Notes under the pieces: generated by a model
The model's database searches: none
The model's input: the letters and a program-made list of their open reading frames with translations, nothing else
What the model was told of the DNA's origin: nothing
Made by a program: the position numbers and the translations under genes
Source of the DNA: JBBTWV01 sp038062615
GTDB lineage: Bacteria; Patescibacteriota; Gracilibacteria; UBA1369; UM-FILTER-53-11
DNA length: 14,002 nt
Assembly: GCA_038062615.1 (NCBI GenBank)
Contig: JBBTWV010000042.1
Location: 1 to 14,002, forward strand
Direction: 5' to 3'
Part shown: positions 6,296 through 13,460 of the stretch, one piece after another
Numbering within the stretch: the first letter of the stretch is position 1
Layout of the letters: each line of letters starts with the position of its first letter

Positions 6296-6884
6296 AAGTT
6301 CTTGACGTATAAGTAGTTTGAAAATGAAGTCCGCGAGCCGTGAGTTTTATACCGATGGTGGGCTGCCACTGTATGGCATCCAGTGAAAAATTGGCTGATG
6401 CGTAGGGATCTTTTGCAGGAAAAGCGCTAAATGAAACATCTTCCAGGGGAAGCGTCTCCGATGTCAGCGGTTGCCAGTTGGAGCCCGTCCAAGTTTGATC
6501 TTTGGCAGGACGGGTTTGGCGCAAGGCGAGCAATTTTTTGGCGGTAGCATCAAACTTATAGAGCGTTCGCGCCAGCGCCGTTTTGCTCATGATGGCAATC
6601 ACTTTTAAATTTTGATTTTGATTTTCCAGGCACTCAACATCCAAACGGGTGGTATCAATGCAGGAGTAGTCCGGCACTCCGCCGCGAATGTCTTGCGAGA
6701 TGGAATCGAATGCAAATCGCACTTCACGGTACATATTTTGCATCTCATTGGCCCGACGATTGGCCGATACTAACGAGGTGTAAGCTCCTGCGGCGATGCT
6801 CAAAAAAAGCATGAAGACACTTATGGAGATCACGAGCTCAATAAGTGTGAAGGCGGCCGAATTTTGGGAGTTATATGACTTCAT
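6285..6884 (-). CDS. GspJ/PilW-like minor pseudopilin
   Basis: A 199-residue protein with an 11-residue leader and a type IV prepilin N-terminus: A-FTLIELVISISVFMLFLSIAAG, with the conserved Glu at +5. The residue before the cleavage site is Ala, not the usual Gly (NSAA|FTLIE). The following helix has the GspJ/PilW feature 'REVRFAFDSISQDIRGG', and a globular beta-rich domain follows. Minor pseudopilins of this type join GspH, GspI and GspK-like proteins in the tip complex that primes pilus or pseudopilus assembly in the inner membrane. The gene is 12 bp downstream of the GspI-like gene and overlaps the PilX-like gene by 11 bp. Confidence 0.83.
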   Translation of the reverse strand: MKSYNSQNSAAFTLIELVISISVFMLFLSIAAGAYTSLVSANRRANEMQNMYREVRFAFDSISQDIRGGVPDYSCIDTTRLDVECLENQNQNLKVIAIMSKTALARTLYKFDATAKKLLALRQTRPAKDQTWTGSNWQPLTSETLPLEDVSFSAFPAKDPYASANFSLDAIQWQPTIGIKLTARGLHFQTTYTSRTYGK

Positions 6885-6896
6885 ATGGTTTCCTTC

Positions 6897-7406
6897 TTAT
6901 AAGGGACCTTTTTTCCAGTCCGTAAAATCAGCGCTCAGGGAAACGTCCCTCACGCCGCTAAGTTCCGTGTAATTGACGCGGCTGGTTACTCTTATGGCGC
7001 CTTTAGGATCCTTTCCCGCGGCAATCGTCACGATCTCAATAACGCGAGTGAACTTTTCGCCTTCGCTTAAAACAAGGTTGGGTGAAGTTGGCGCTCCGCT
7101 GAGTTTAGTGAGGGCAAAATGTTGATCTTGCACGCCGTTCTCAACCAATTCCGTAATCTCATACATGCCGTCTTCAAGCCCGCGCCGCCATGCACGATTT
7201 TGAAGCCAGTTGCTATCGCGTAAATGCCTTACCACTTCCACGCCCTCTTCGGCCAAATGGAATGCTGTAAACCGATGCATGGTTTCATATCCCATGCGAA
7301 GTGAACTGCGCGTAAGCGATGCGGCAGCCGTAATCACCATGCCAATAACGGCGATGGCCAGCACGGTTTCTATGAGGGTAAAGCCTGATTTTTTCGTGAT
7401 GGTCAT
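6897..7406 (-). CDS. GspI/PilV-like minor pseudopilin
   Basis: A 169-residue protein with a short basic leader and canonical cleavage site (MTITKKSG|FTLIETVLAIAVIG), Glu at +5, and a hydrophobic helix of about 20 residues. The helix continues as a spine with 'AFHLAEEGVEVVRHLRDSNWL', typical of GspI/PilV ('A..LA.EG.E..R..R'). A beta-rich globular part ends the protein. Among the three FTL-type pseudopilins in this operon it alone keeps Gly at -1. Its start overlaps the stop of the GspH-like gene by 4 bp (ATGA). The role, as part of the priming tip complex of the type IV pilus, is inferred from family and context. Confidence 0.85.
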   Translation of the reverse strand: MTITKKSGFTLIETVLAIAVIGMVITAAASLTRSSLRMGYETMHRFTAFHLAEEGVEVVRHLRDSNWLQNRAWRRGLEDGMYEITELVENGVQDQHFALTKLSGAPTSPNLVLSEGEKFTRVIEIVTIAAGKDPKGAIRVTSRVNYTELSGVRDVSLSADFTDWKKGPL

Positions 7407-7969
7407 GGTCTCTCAATGATTTTTTCGATCTTGCCGGTCGTGAGTTCAAAAGAAATGGTTCGCCGCACGGTTGGACTATTTTTAAGTGCTAGCGTGATGC
7501 TGAGATTCTCTGCCGTCGGCTGAATTTGCAGAGTTCCCAGCGGTGGAGTGAAGAGCAGGGAAGCCGTTTTTACGATCACAGTTCCTTGCTGTATTCCTGT
7601 AATCGTTACTTCGGATGATCCGTTTGTGGGCGTCAATATTCCATTTTTTTCGCATCCTTCGACGGAATTTTTATACGCATACACGATTTTTTGCGAAGGA
7701 CGGTTGGTTTCAAAGCGGATTCCGGCACACTGTGGGCTGGTTTTGCTTATCTCGCGGAGCGAGCTTACCAGTTGGACGAGTTTGTCCGTTTCTAAATCAA
7801 TGGTCAGCGAACGCCTGGCCGCAGAATAACTACCGATTCCCAGTGTGGCAAGCAAAAGAATGATCCCGATGACAATAACGATTTCCAGGAGCGTAAAAGC
7901 TAGGCCGAGCCGTCGAGGCGAGGCTAAGATAGTAGTGCGCTCGGAGAGCGCAACCTTTTGTGTTTTCAT
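7403..7969 (-). CDS. GspH/FimT-like pseudopilin with repeat-derived leader
   Basis: A 188-residue prepilin-like protein. The mature part starts FTLLEIVIVIGIILLLATLGIGSY, a classical type IV pilin N-terminal helix with Glu at +5. A GspH/FimT-like spine (RRSLTIDLETDKLVQLVSSLREI) and a beta-rich domain follow, the latter with Cys residues in SPQCAG and EGCEK. The leader is unusual: 24 residues, of which about residues 5-23 (KVALSERTTILASPRRLGL) are the antisense translation of dispersed element copy 3 (7902-7956). The residue at -1 is Ala, not Gly. The start at 7969 is well supported, because it overlaps the pilC stop as ATGA. The downstream gene also overlaps by 4 bp. It is probably a minor pilin; no separate short major pilin is seen in the window. 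Confidence 0.82.
   Translation of the reverse strand: MKTQKVALSERTTILASPRRLGLAFTLLEIVIVIGIILLLATLGIGSYSAARRSLTIDLETDKLVQLVSSLREISKTSPQCAGIRFETNRPSQKIVYAYKNSVEGCEKNGILTPTNGSSEVTITGIQQGTVIVKTASLLFTPPLGTLQIQPTAENLSITLALKNSPTVRRTISFELTTGKIEKIIERP
7902..7956 (+). repeat. Dispersed two-hairpin element, copy 3 (in prepilin leader)
   Basis: It reads AGGCCGAGCC, then GTCGAGGC, GAGGCTAAG and ATAGTAG, followed by the hairpin TGCGCTC-GGA-GAGCGCA and then ACCT. Compared with copies 2 and 5, the stem has changed CC/GG to TC/GA, so both sides changed together. It lies antisense within the 5' end of the GspH-like gene and is translated. Confidence 0.88.
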
Positions 7970-9156
7970 ACAGATTCCGTGAGGGAGAAGATTGGCGAAA
8001 GCACCGCAATGGCAAAGAATGCCACGGTGGCACCAATGAACAAGATCAGCATCGGGCCAAGTACCGTCGTCATATTTTTAAGCGTGTGATCAATTTCGCG
8101 TTCGTAATGTTCGCCAACTTTTTGGCTTAAATCTCCCAAGGTAGCGGATTTTTCTGCCACCGCCAGCATGTTAGTCACCGTTTCTGGAAACAAAAAGGGC
8201 GCCTGCGCCAAGGAAGCTGAAAGCTGTTTGCCTTCTTGTACGGCACCAAGAGCTTCGTAAGTCTTCATACGATAAATCTCATTGCCCACAGACGAGGCCA
8301 CGAATCCCAGCGCTTCGTGAATGGGTAGGCCGCTTTCCATAAGCAAACCGAACGTATCCACAAATCGCAGTACGTACATCTTGCGTAAAATCGAACCAAA
8401 AAGAGGGATTCGCAGTTTGCGAAAATCCCAGGAAAACCGGCCGTCTTCACTATGCGTGTACCAGTGAAAAAAGACGACGCCAAAAATTGCCAAAATCATA
8501 AACAGCCACCAAAACTGGCTTACAAAACCGCTCACTGCAAGCAGCGCTCGCGTTGCCAGCGGCAACTCAAGGTTGCTCTGTTTAAAAATTTCTTGCATGC
8601 GCGGCACCACAAAAACCAACATAATGCTTCCTGTTATAACAAGAGCGGTCAGCACGGCAATCGGGTAGATCATCGCCGCCTTAAGGCGCATCATGAGGTC
8701 CGAGCGCTTATCTAAGGTTGAGGCAATTTTGGTGAGCATCGGCTCTAAATGTCCAACCGCCTCCGCGGAGCGGATGGTTCCACGCTCGGTTTCTTCAAAC
8801 ACATCGGGAAAACGATCCAGGGCTAAAGAAAGCGGTTTGCCGTGTTCCAGCTCATACGATAAAGTTGCAATAATGCGACGCAGACGCGGGTGATCGGTGC
8901 GTGATGTCAAAATTTTAAGTGACTGATTGAGCGGAATACCGGCCTTGAGCATCGTAGCCAAAAGCTCGAAAAAATACGCCTTCTCTTTATCAGGAACGCT
9001 TCGGCGATCAATAAAAAAATCCTCAAACCGCTGGCCAAAACTTCGCCCGGCGCGGTTGGTTACACCATAAATGAACTCATCGCGTACCGATTCTTTTTGA
9101 ACATTATTGAGAAGCTGGTCCAGTTTTTCGGTTTGAGCGGCATTTGCAGTATTCAT
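7966..9156 (-). CDS. pilC: Type IV pilus inner-membrane platform protein PilC (T2SSF family)
   Basis: A 396-residue polytopic membrane protein that anchors the pilus assembly ATPases at the inner membrane. It has the two T2SSF domains of the GspF/PilC family. The first runs over about residues 58-185 (EKAYFFELLATMLKAGIPLNQSLKIL ... GTIRSAEAVGHLEPMLTKIA), with a helix around MIYPIAVLTALVITGSIMLVFVVP. The second runs over about 255-380 (FVDTFGLLMESGLPIHEAL ... MLAVAEKSATLGDLSQKV), with the last helix near GPMLILFIGATVAFFAIAVL. Length is normal for the family. It starts 37 bp after the pilO-like stop, and that gap carries a strong hairpin from dispersed element copy 4. It overlaps the GspH-like gene by 4 bp. 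Confidence 0.94.
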   Translation of the reverse strand: MNTANAAQTEKLDQLLNNVQKESVRDEFIYGVTNRAGRSFGQRFEDFFIDRRSVPDKEKAYFFELLATMLKAGIPLNQSLKILTSRTDHPRLRRIIATLSYELEHGKPLSLALDRFPDVFEETERGTIRSAEAVGHLEPMLTKIASTLDKRSDLMMRLKAAMIYPIAVLTALVITGSIMLVFVVPRMQEIFKQSNLELPLATRALLAVSGFVSQFWWLFMILAIFGVVFFHWYTHSEDGRFSWDFRKLRIPLFGSILRKMYVLRFVDTFGLLMESGLPIHEALGFVASSVGNEIYRMKTYEALGAVQEGKQLSASLAQAPFLFPETVTNMLAVAEKSATLGDLSQKVGEHYEREIDHTLKNMTTVLGPMLILFIGATVAFFAIAVLSPIFSLTESV

Positions 9157-9159
9157 CTA

Positions 9160-9217
9160 AGGTTGCCCCGACTGAGGTCGGGGCGTTAATTGCTTAGCCT
9201 CGTGACGGGCTCGGCCT
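9160..9217 (-). repeat. Dispersed two-hairpin element, copy 4 (pilO end and pilO-pilC gap)
   Basis: On the minus strand it reads AGGCCGAGCC, then CGTCAC, GAGGCTAAGC, AATTAAC, then the hairpin GCCCCGAC-CTCA-GTCGGGGC (9165-9184), then AACCT. The flanks match the other copies, but the hairpin stem is a completely different sequence that pairs perfectly over 8 bp. The copy supplies the last codons (RPSPSRG) and the TAA stop of the pilO-like gene. Its hairpin then sits in the gap before pilC. No run of T follows the stem, so it is not a standard terminator; it could act as an RNA-stability or attenuation site. Confidence 0.85.
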
Positions 9218-9736
9218 AAAGAAGGATTGGAAGGTGACGTTCAAATTAACGATATCGAGACCTTCCACGGATTCCGTGCGCGTGACGCCGGCATCGCGAA
9301 TCACAAACTTGCGTGGGTTCACTTCCAGCGCTTTTAAAAAACGCATAATATTGGTGGAAGTTCCTTGGAAGCTGGCTGAAATGGTTACCGTAGGCAACAG
9401 AGTGTTTTGATCCAAATTAAAGGTGAGCGCGTTAAACGAAACATCGGCACTCTTGCTCATTTTTTCTATGTCTAAAACAATCTGGTCTTGCTCCAGCGCC
9501 AACGGAATTTTGCGGTCCAACTCTTTTTGTTCCACTTCGGTAAGCGTGCCTTGTGCCGTAAGTTGAGAACGTTTTTCTTGGAGCCCAGCCAACTCTTGGC
9601 TGAGGACCTGTGCCTGCATTTTGAGTCCATTGAGTTCTTTTTGCGCTGGTCGAGTGTGAAACAAAAATAGCAAAACAGCGGCAATAACAAACAAAGTGCC
9701 TACAAATCCGGTATGAATTTTTCGTTCGGTATACAT
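9194..9736 (-). CDS. pilO: PilO-like type IV pilus assembly protein
   Basis: A 180-residue bitopic membrane protein. It has a short cytoplasmic N-terminus, one helix (TGFVGTLFVIAAVLLFLF, about 9-28) and a coiled coil (PAQKELNGLKMQAQVLSQELAGLQEKRSQL, about 30-60). A periplasmic-type domain contains 'VTISASFQGTSTNIMRFLKALE', the ferredoxin-like fold motif typical of PilO ('G.Y..L..FL..LE'). PilO pairs with PilN to link the pilus platform to the outer parts. It starts immediately after the pilN-like stop with no gap. The last seven residues, RPSPSRG, and the stop come from dispersed element copy 4, so the native C-terminus has been replaced or extended. Confidence 0.83.
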   Translation of the reverse strand: MYTERKIHTGFVGTLFVIAAVLLFLFHTRPAQKELNGLKMQAQVLSQELAGLQEKRSQLTAQGTLTEVEQKELDRKIPLALEQDQIVLDIEKMSKSADVSFNALTFNLDQNTLLPTVTISASFQGTSTNIMRFLKALEVNPRKFVIRDAGVTRTESVEGLDIVNLNVTFQSFFRPSPSRG

Positions 9737-10300
9737 TTAGAAAGTGGGTTTTTGATATTGAAAGTTCATGGAGAAACTCAGGACGGTGTCGCCTTCGGGC
9801 GTAATGCTTTTATTAATAGAAGGAATAAAAACATTTTTAAAAGAAGGATCGGTGGCAAATGCACGAATCAAAAGAGCAATATCTTTAAAAGGCTCAGGTG
9901 CATTTTTTCGGGTTGTTCCCGTTGCCGAAACGCTTCCTTGGGCACTGCCGGTGTAGGAGTGCAGTTGAATCATGGCCTCGTTGGTGTCTTTGAGTTTTGG
10001 AACCGTCGTCTCAACTTTTTCAATGAGCTTGGACCATAACAATTGATCGCGCTCAATTTTTTGAAGTTGATTTTGGACGATGACGGCGGCATCTACCGCT
10101 TGGGTTGAGGTACCTTCCGTGATTTGCAATGGAACAGTGAGCTTTTCCGTTTGCGTTTTGAGATCAGCCAGCTTGGCTTCGAGTGAAGACTGCTGAATTT
10201 GAAAAAATACCGAAAATCCCGCAACGGCTACAAAGACAAGCAAGCTTACCGGCATAAACCACGCGCGCTGGGCCTGAGGTATGGGAGTTGTTTCAATCAT
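9737..10300 (-). CDS. pilN: PilN-like type IV pilus assembly protein
   Basis: A 187-residue bitopic membrane protein from the start at 10300 (MIETTPIPQAQRAW). One helix (FMPVSLLVFVAVAGFSVFF) is followed by a coiled coil (QIQQSSLEAKLADLKTQTEKL) and a periplasmic domain with 'LIEKVETTVPK', typical of PilN ('l...l...lP..v'). The frame is open further upstream to 10462. The longer start would overlap the divergent RNHCP gene and precede the promoter at 10337-10365, and it adds a segment unlike PilN, so I reject it. This is the first gene of the pilus operon here. pilM, pilB, pilT and pilD are not in the window. Confidence 0.75.
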   Translation of the reverse strand: MIETTPIPQAQRAWFMPVSLLVFVAVAGFSVFFQIQQSSLEAKLADLKTQTEKLTVPLQITEGTSTQAVDAAVIVQNQLQKIERDQLLWSKLIEKVETTVPKLKDTNEAMIQLHSYTGSAQGSVSATGTTRKNAPEPFKDIALLIRAFATDPSFKNVFIPSINKSITPEGDTVLSFSMNFQYQKPTF

Positions 10301-10336
10301 CTTAATAGGATACCATTTTCTTCTGTTAAAGGCAAC

Positions 10337-10365
10337 TCTATAGAGACTCCTTAGCGCAACTCCAA
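10337..10365 (-). promoter_or_regulatory. Sigma70-type promoter of the pilus operon
   Basis: The minus strand carries TTGGAG (10360-10365) and TATAGA (10337-10342) separated by 17 bp. The RNA would start about 30 bp before the pilN-like ATG. The -10 region, TCTATAGA, is palindromic and lies just upstream of the divergent RNHCP gene, so the two directions may compete. The match is moderate. Confidence 0.5.
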
Positions 10366-10370
10366 ATTCT

Positions 10371-10673
10371 ATGGCACGAAAGGATTTTAAGAAGCACAAT
10401 GAGGGATTTATCTGCCAAAAATGCGGTGAGCAAAACCCGCCGGCGGTTAAGAGCGAGCGCAATCACTGTCGAAAATGCCTGTTTTCACTCCATGTGGACC
10501 TTGAAACGCCGGGTGATCGCGCCAGCCAGTGCGAGGCTCTTATGGAGCCGATCAGTTTGGATCATCGGGGCAACAAGGGCTTTATGATTTTGCATCGCTG
10601 TCAAAAGTGCCGCAAAGAAATGTGGAATCGCGCGGCGGAGGATGATGAGTTGGCGGGGGAATGCTACTCCTGA
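10371..10673 (+). CDS. RNHCP-domain zinc-ribbon protein
   Basis: A 100-residue protein with three CxxC pairs (C15/C18, C33/C36, C77/C80) and the signature ERNHCRKCLFSLHVD, which matches the RNHCP domain family (usual form RNHCP.CL.S.HVD). Here the Pro of RNHCP is Arg. The spacing suggests zinc-binding knuckles; the family has no well-established biochemical role, so I give none. It is divergent from the pilus operon, with 70 bp between starts. Its stop overlaps the stop of the converging gre gene by 10 bp, so the two transcripts must overlap at their 3' ends. Confidence 0.88.
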   Translation: MARKDFKKHNEGFICQKCGEQNPPAVKSERNHCRKCLFSLHVDLETPGDRASQCEALMEPISLDHRGNKGFMILHRCQKCRKEMWNRAAEDDELAGECYS

Positions 10674-11200
10674 TCAGTGCTTCCAAGCTCACCAGCCATC
10701 ATTTTTTCCATAAGAGAATTGTACCGGTATGATGGCGGTTTTATGGCCACTATTTCTATTTCAACATTTTTTTTCCCCAACTTTATATTTCTCGAATCGC
10801 CTACACTCATACCAATAAGTACACGTGCCAAAGGACTGGTGTAGCTTATGAGGCTAACCTGCGGTGCTGATTCTCCGAAAGCTCCTATGGTGTATTCTCT
10901 TTCTTTATCTTCCTCGGAGAAATACACAACAACGGTTGATCCAATTTGGATACGTTCATTCTGTTCTCGTATCTCGACCATCACCAAACTTTGCACCGCA
11001 CTTATCAAGTCTTGAAGACGTTTTGATTCTAGTTCCAGATTCCTTTTCGCTTCTTCATAGCCAAAATTATCATGCCAATCACAATTATCTCCCGCTTCTT
11101 CTCCTGCTTGTTTCCCAACGTTCCGAGTTTTTACTTCTTGTTGGGCAATTTTTTTTTGGTGAATATCGAGGCCTTTTATGGTGAAACGATTACCTTCCAT
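10664..11200 (-). CDS. GreA/GreB-family transcription factor
   Basis: A 178-residue protein with the two-part Gre layout. The N-terminal coiled coil (about 15-80) carries an acidic tip, GDNCDWHDNFGYEEAKR, aligned with GreA 'GDLSEN.EY..A'. The C-terminal FKBP-like domain (about 85-153) contains GSTVVVYF, then 'ISYTSPLARVLIGMSVGD', which matches the GreA 'iS..SPlg.aLlGk.vGD' core. Gre factors enter the RNA polymerase secondary channel and stimulate cleavage of backtracked RNA; acidic residues near the tip (D38, D41, D44 here) are the likely metal ligands. The tip differs from GreA and GreB, and about 25 residues follow the FKBP core, so it may be a divergent Gre paralogue. It lies 35 bp downstream of the methyltransferase-kinase gene and is probably co-transcribed. 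Confidence 0.85.
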   Translation of the reverse strand: MEGNRFTIKGLDIHQKKIAQQEVKTRNVGKQAGEEAGDNCDWHDNFGYEEAKRNLELESKRLQDLISAVQSLVMVEIREQNERIQIGSTVVVYFSEEDKEREYTIGAFGESAPQVSLISYTSPLARVLIGMSVGDSRNIKLGKKNVEIEIVAIKPPSYRYNSLMEKMMAGELGSTDQE

Positions 11201-11235
11201 ATGTAGACAATAATGATTAAAAACGAGGCATCATG

Positions 11236-13299
11236 CTAATGGGGAATCCCGATGAGGTCAAGCACTGCCGCGCGGTTTTCTGCGATAGTTAATCCTCCAT
11301 TAACGTAAAAATCGCATGTTTCCATGACTTTCCCTAGCTGGCATCCTTCCGGGACATCAGCCCATTCGCGAGTCATATCCTTCTCAATTGCTTTCTGTCC
11401 GACTGGATCAATCTGTCTTAAACGTTCCACCACTCTTCGTATGCGTTCCTCACGGGGAGTTTCCACACCGATAATTAATAAATCACGAAAAACTTTTCTC
11501 AAATATTCCACACCCTCCGGCGTCCTCATGCCGTCAATAGCAAACTTCTGAATACTCTCGCGTGCAATTTGCTCAACGGCTAATCGCTCGAGAATATCTC
11601 TTCCATGAGTTCGCCTCATCTCGTTTGCCATCTCAAAATATTCATCGCGTGAAGTAGCGCCAAAACCTCGGTCCAGCAATTCAGCACGAACAAAATCGGA
11701 TAATGAAATAACCCGATATCCGTGTTCATCGAGAGTGCTCGATATGGTAGTTTTACCTGAGGCAATCCCTCCGACTACGCCAACGTGATTTGTTTTAGGT
11801 GAACGTGTTGGCGTTACTCCTGAGGTAGCACCATGTTTTACAACGAGTTGTTCGCATAGACTGATGCATCCATCAAGATCTTGCGGTGTTACAACGACTT
11901 GCCCCTGCCCTTGGGTATACGCCGTGCGTTCGTCACTCAAAAAGTTACGCATGATACACAAAAAGGCCGAGAGCACCTCGAATAAGAAAGGATTACGCGT
12001 TTGATTATAAACAGCAAGCAAAACCGGCAATGCTTTTTCAATCGGCATTTTTGCAAAATGAATATGCCTTTTTTGATCGGTAATTGTTTCGCCTTTTTTT
12101 GCTATATGTCCCTGCAGAAATGCTACATAGGCTGGTCGTTCGCTTAAACGATTATGGTTTGGAGAAAGCGGGCAAAGACAACTGTATCCAAGGATGCTGT
12201 TTTGGTCTACAATGAGCGAAAATTTTGCAAATCTTGCGATAATCTCCTCGGCCGGACCGTAGAAGTAATGCTCTTCACCTTCACGAATACCCCACTGGCA
12301 AGCCGCGGCCATGGGTTCCGGAATGCCAATCAGTTTTTGATTTTTGTCCGCAAATTCCATTAAACGCGGGTAAACAAGATTGCAATCTCCTGGAGAAAGC
12401 AGGAAAGTTGTTTCGCCTTGTAATGTAAAACGGATACCCTTTTCCCGAAGCAATGCGACGACCTGGTCCGATGTAGATTCATCAGGAATTTCTACCGGAA
12501 CGGGTTGTTGTAAGTATGAATCCCCCGACGTACAATCCTTGCAAAAGACCATAAAATGCCTTTCTACTTCTTTGACGAGACCACTTTTGGCACGAATGGT
12601 TAGTTTTTGCCCCTGCACGGCATCAGGATTTAGCGCAAATAATTCGTCGAGCGTGAGAGTTGTGTCACCAAGATGGATGGCTATTTCCTTGTCGTATCCC
12701 AAATCAATTTTGGCATGCGAAGTCAATTCCTTGTCAAGAAATTTACGAATGAAAAAAAGAAAAAAACTCCTTGAAAAAGGCGTTGTGAGTTCAATCTCTG
12801 ACGTTTTCTGAAGCTCAACACCATCGGGATCGCGATATATGAGGACGCCGTCAGTTGATAATGTTCGCCCGCATTCTTCAATAAAATGATTCAATGCCGG
12901 AAATCCACCTCCATAGGTAAAACATTCGTGCACAACCGAAGAGGCATTAATCGCACTGATGGACCCTGTACTAAATGGAAATCCCTTTGAAGCATCCGCT
13001 TGCACCAGTGCAATATTTTTGTCGTCTCTTTGAAGAGTCGCTCGAAGTTTTTGCAATATTTCATGAGCAATATCGAGTACAACAATTTTTGGTCTGCGGA
13101 CTTTTTCTGATTCTTCATCTATTGCCGCGATTATCCTTGCAAGCGCTTCACCTCCGCCAGGACCGATTTCCAAAAGCACGCCATCGCCAATGCGATCGAG
13201 ATATAATCTGGCTTCCGATTTTTCATTAGGAGCGCCAGAGAGAGCCTCTAAGTAAGCGTCGGATGTTTTTACAGATGGTGCTCCACTTTTTTCTGCCAT
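11236..13299 (-). CDS. Fusion protein: SAM-dependent methyltransferase plus UPF0200/dephospho-CoA-kinase-like P-loop domain
   Basis: A 687-residue cytoplasmic protein of three parts. Residues of about 35-160 form a class I SAM methyltransferase core: motif I VLLEIGPGGGEAL (41-53), motif II KIVVLDIAHE (71-80), then ALVQADASKGFPF (97-109) and SAINASSVVHE (115-125). Residues of about 200-490 match nothing I recognise; they contain HFMVFCKDC and several other cysteines. Residues of about 504-687 are a P-loop kinase-like domain: Walker A GGIASGKT (510-517), SLSDFVRAELLDRG (532-545), DGMRTPEGVEYLRK (589-602), then ETPREERIRRV. This best resembles archaeal UPF0200 and dephospho-CoA-kinase-like nucleotide kinases. 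Substrates are unknown. A good promoter lies upstream (13326-13354), and the gre gene follows after 35 bp. Confidence 0.8.
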   Translation of the reverse strand: MAEKSGAPSVKTSDAYLEALSGAPNEKSEARLYLDRIGDGVLLEIGPGGGEALARIIAAIDEESEKVRRPKIVVLDIAHEILQKLRATLQRDDKNIALVQADASKGFPFSTGSISAINASSVVHECFTYGGGFPALNHFIEECGRTLSTDGVLIYRDPDGVELQKTSEIELTTPFSRSFFLFFIRKFLDKELTSHAKIDLGYDKEIAIHLGDTTLTLDELFALNPDAVQGQKLTIRAKSGLVKEVERHFMVFCKDCTSGDSYLQQPVPVEIPDESTSDQVVALLREKGIRFTLQGETTFLLSPGDCNLVYPRLMEFADKNQKLIGIPEPMAAACQWGIREGEEHYFYGPAEEIIARFAKFSLIVDQNSILGYSCLCPLSPNHNRLSERPAYVAFLQGHIAKKGETITDQKRHIHFAKMPIEKALPVLLAVYNQTRNPFLFEVLSAFLCIMRNFLSDERTAYTQGQGQVVVTPQDLDGCISLCEQLVVKHGATSGVTPTRSPKTNHVGVVGGIASGKTTISSTLDEHGYRVISLSDFVRAELLDRGFGATSRDEYFEMANEMRRTHGRDILERLAVEQIARESIQKFAIDGMRTPEGVEYLRKVFRDLLIIGVETPREERIRRVVERLRQIDPVGQKAIEKDMTREWADVPEGCQLGKVMETCDFYVNGGLTIAENRAAVLDLIGIPH

Positions 13300-13325
13300 A
13301 AGATGGTCTTATGTAATGGCTTAAC

Positions 13326-13354
13326 TGTATAACAATTTATTATTTATTTGTCAA
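13326..13354 (-). promoter_or_regulatory. Sigma70-type promoter of the methyltransferase-kinase gene
   Basis: The minus strand has a perfect -35 box TTGACA (13349-13354), a 17-bp spacer, and TATACA (13326-13331). Transcription would begin about 20 nt before the ATG at 13299. Just upstream is an imperfect inverted repeat, ATCGCAT-tgttg-ATGTGAT (13358-13376), which could be an operator shared with the divergent tilS. The plus-strand promoter of tilS is not clear. Confidence 0.65.
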
Positions 13355-13460
13355 CCATCGCATTGTTGATGTGATACATACGTGGCACGATACTAAAATT
13401 TGCAAAATATATTGGATTAAAGGCCTTCCTTATAAAAAAATTTTAGCAGGATGATATTAT

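Noticed and set aside
8452..8715. 87-codon frame antisense to pilC
   Set aside because: It is a basic, His/Gln-rich shadow of the pilC membrane domain with no independent support.
9165..9184. Rho-independent terminator between pilO and pilC
   Set aside because: The stem is strong but no T-run follows it in the direction of transcription. The hairpin is explained as part of the dispersed element.
9737..10462. Longer start (10462) for the PilN-like gene
   Set aside because: It would overlap most of the first third of the divergent RNHCP gene and precede the promoter at 10337-10365. The added residues do not look like PilN.
12380..12811. 143-codon frame antisense to the methyltransferase-kinase gene
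   Set aside because: It is a shadow frame, rich in Ser, Arg and Cys, with no family features.
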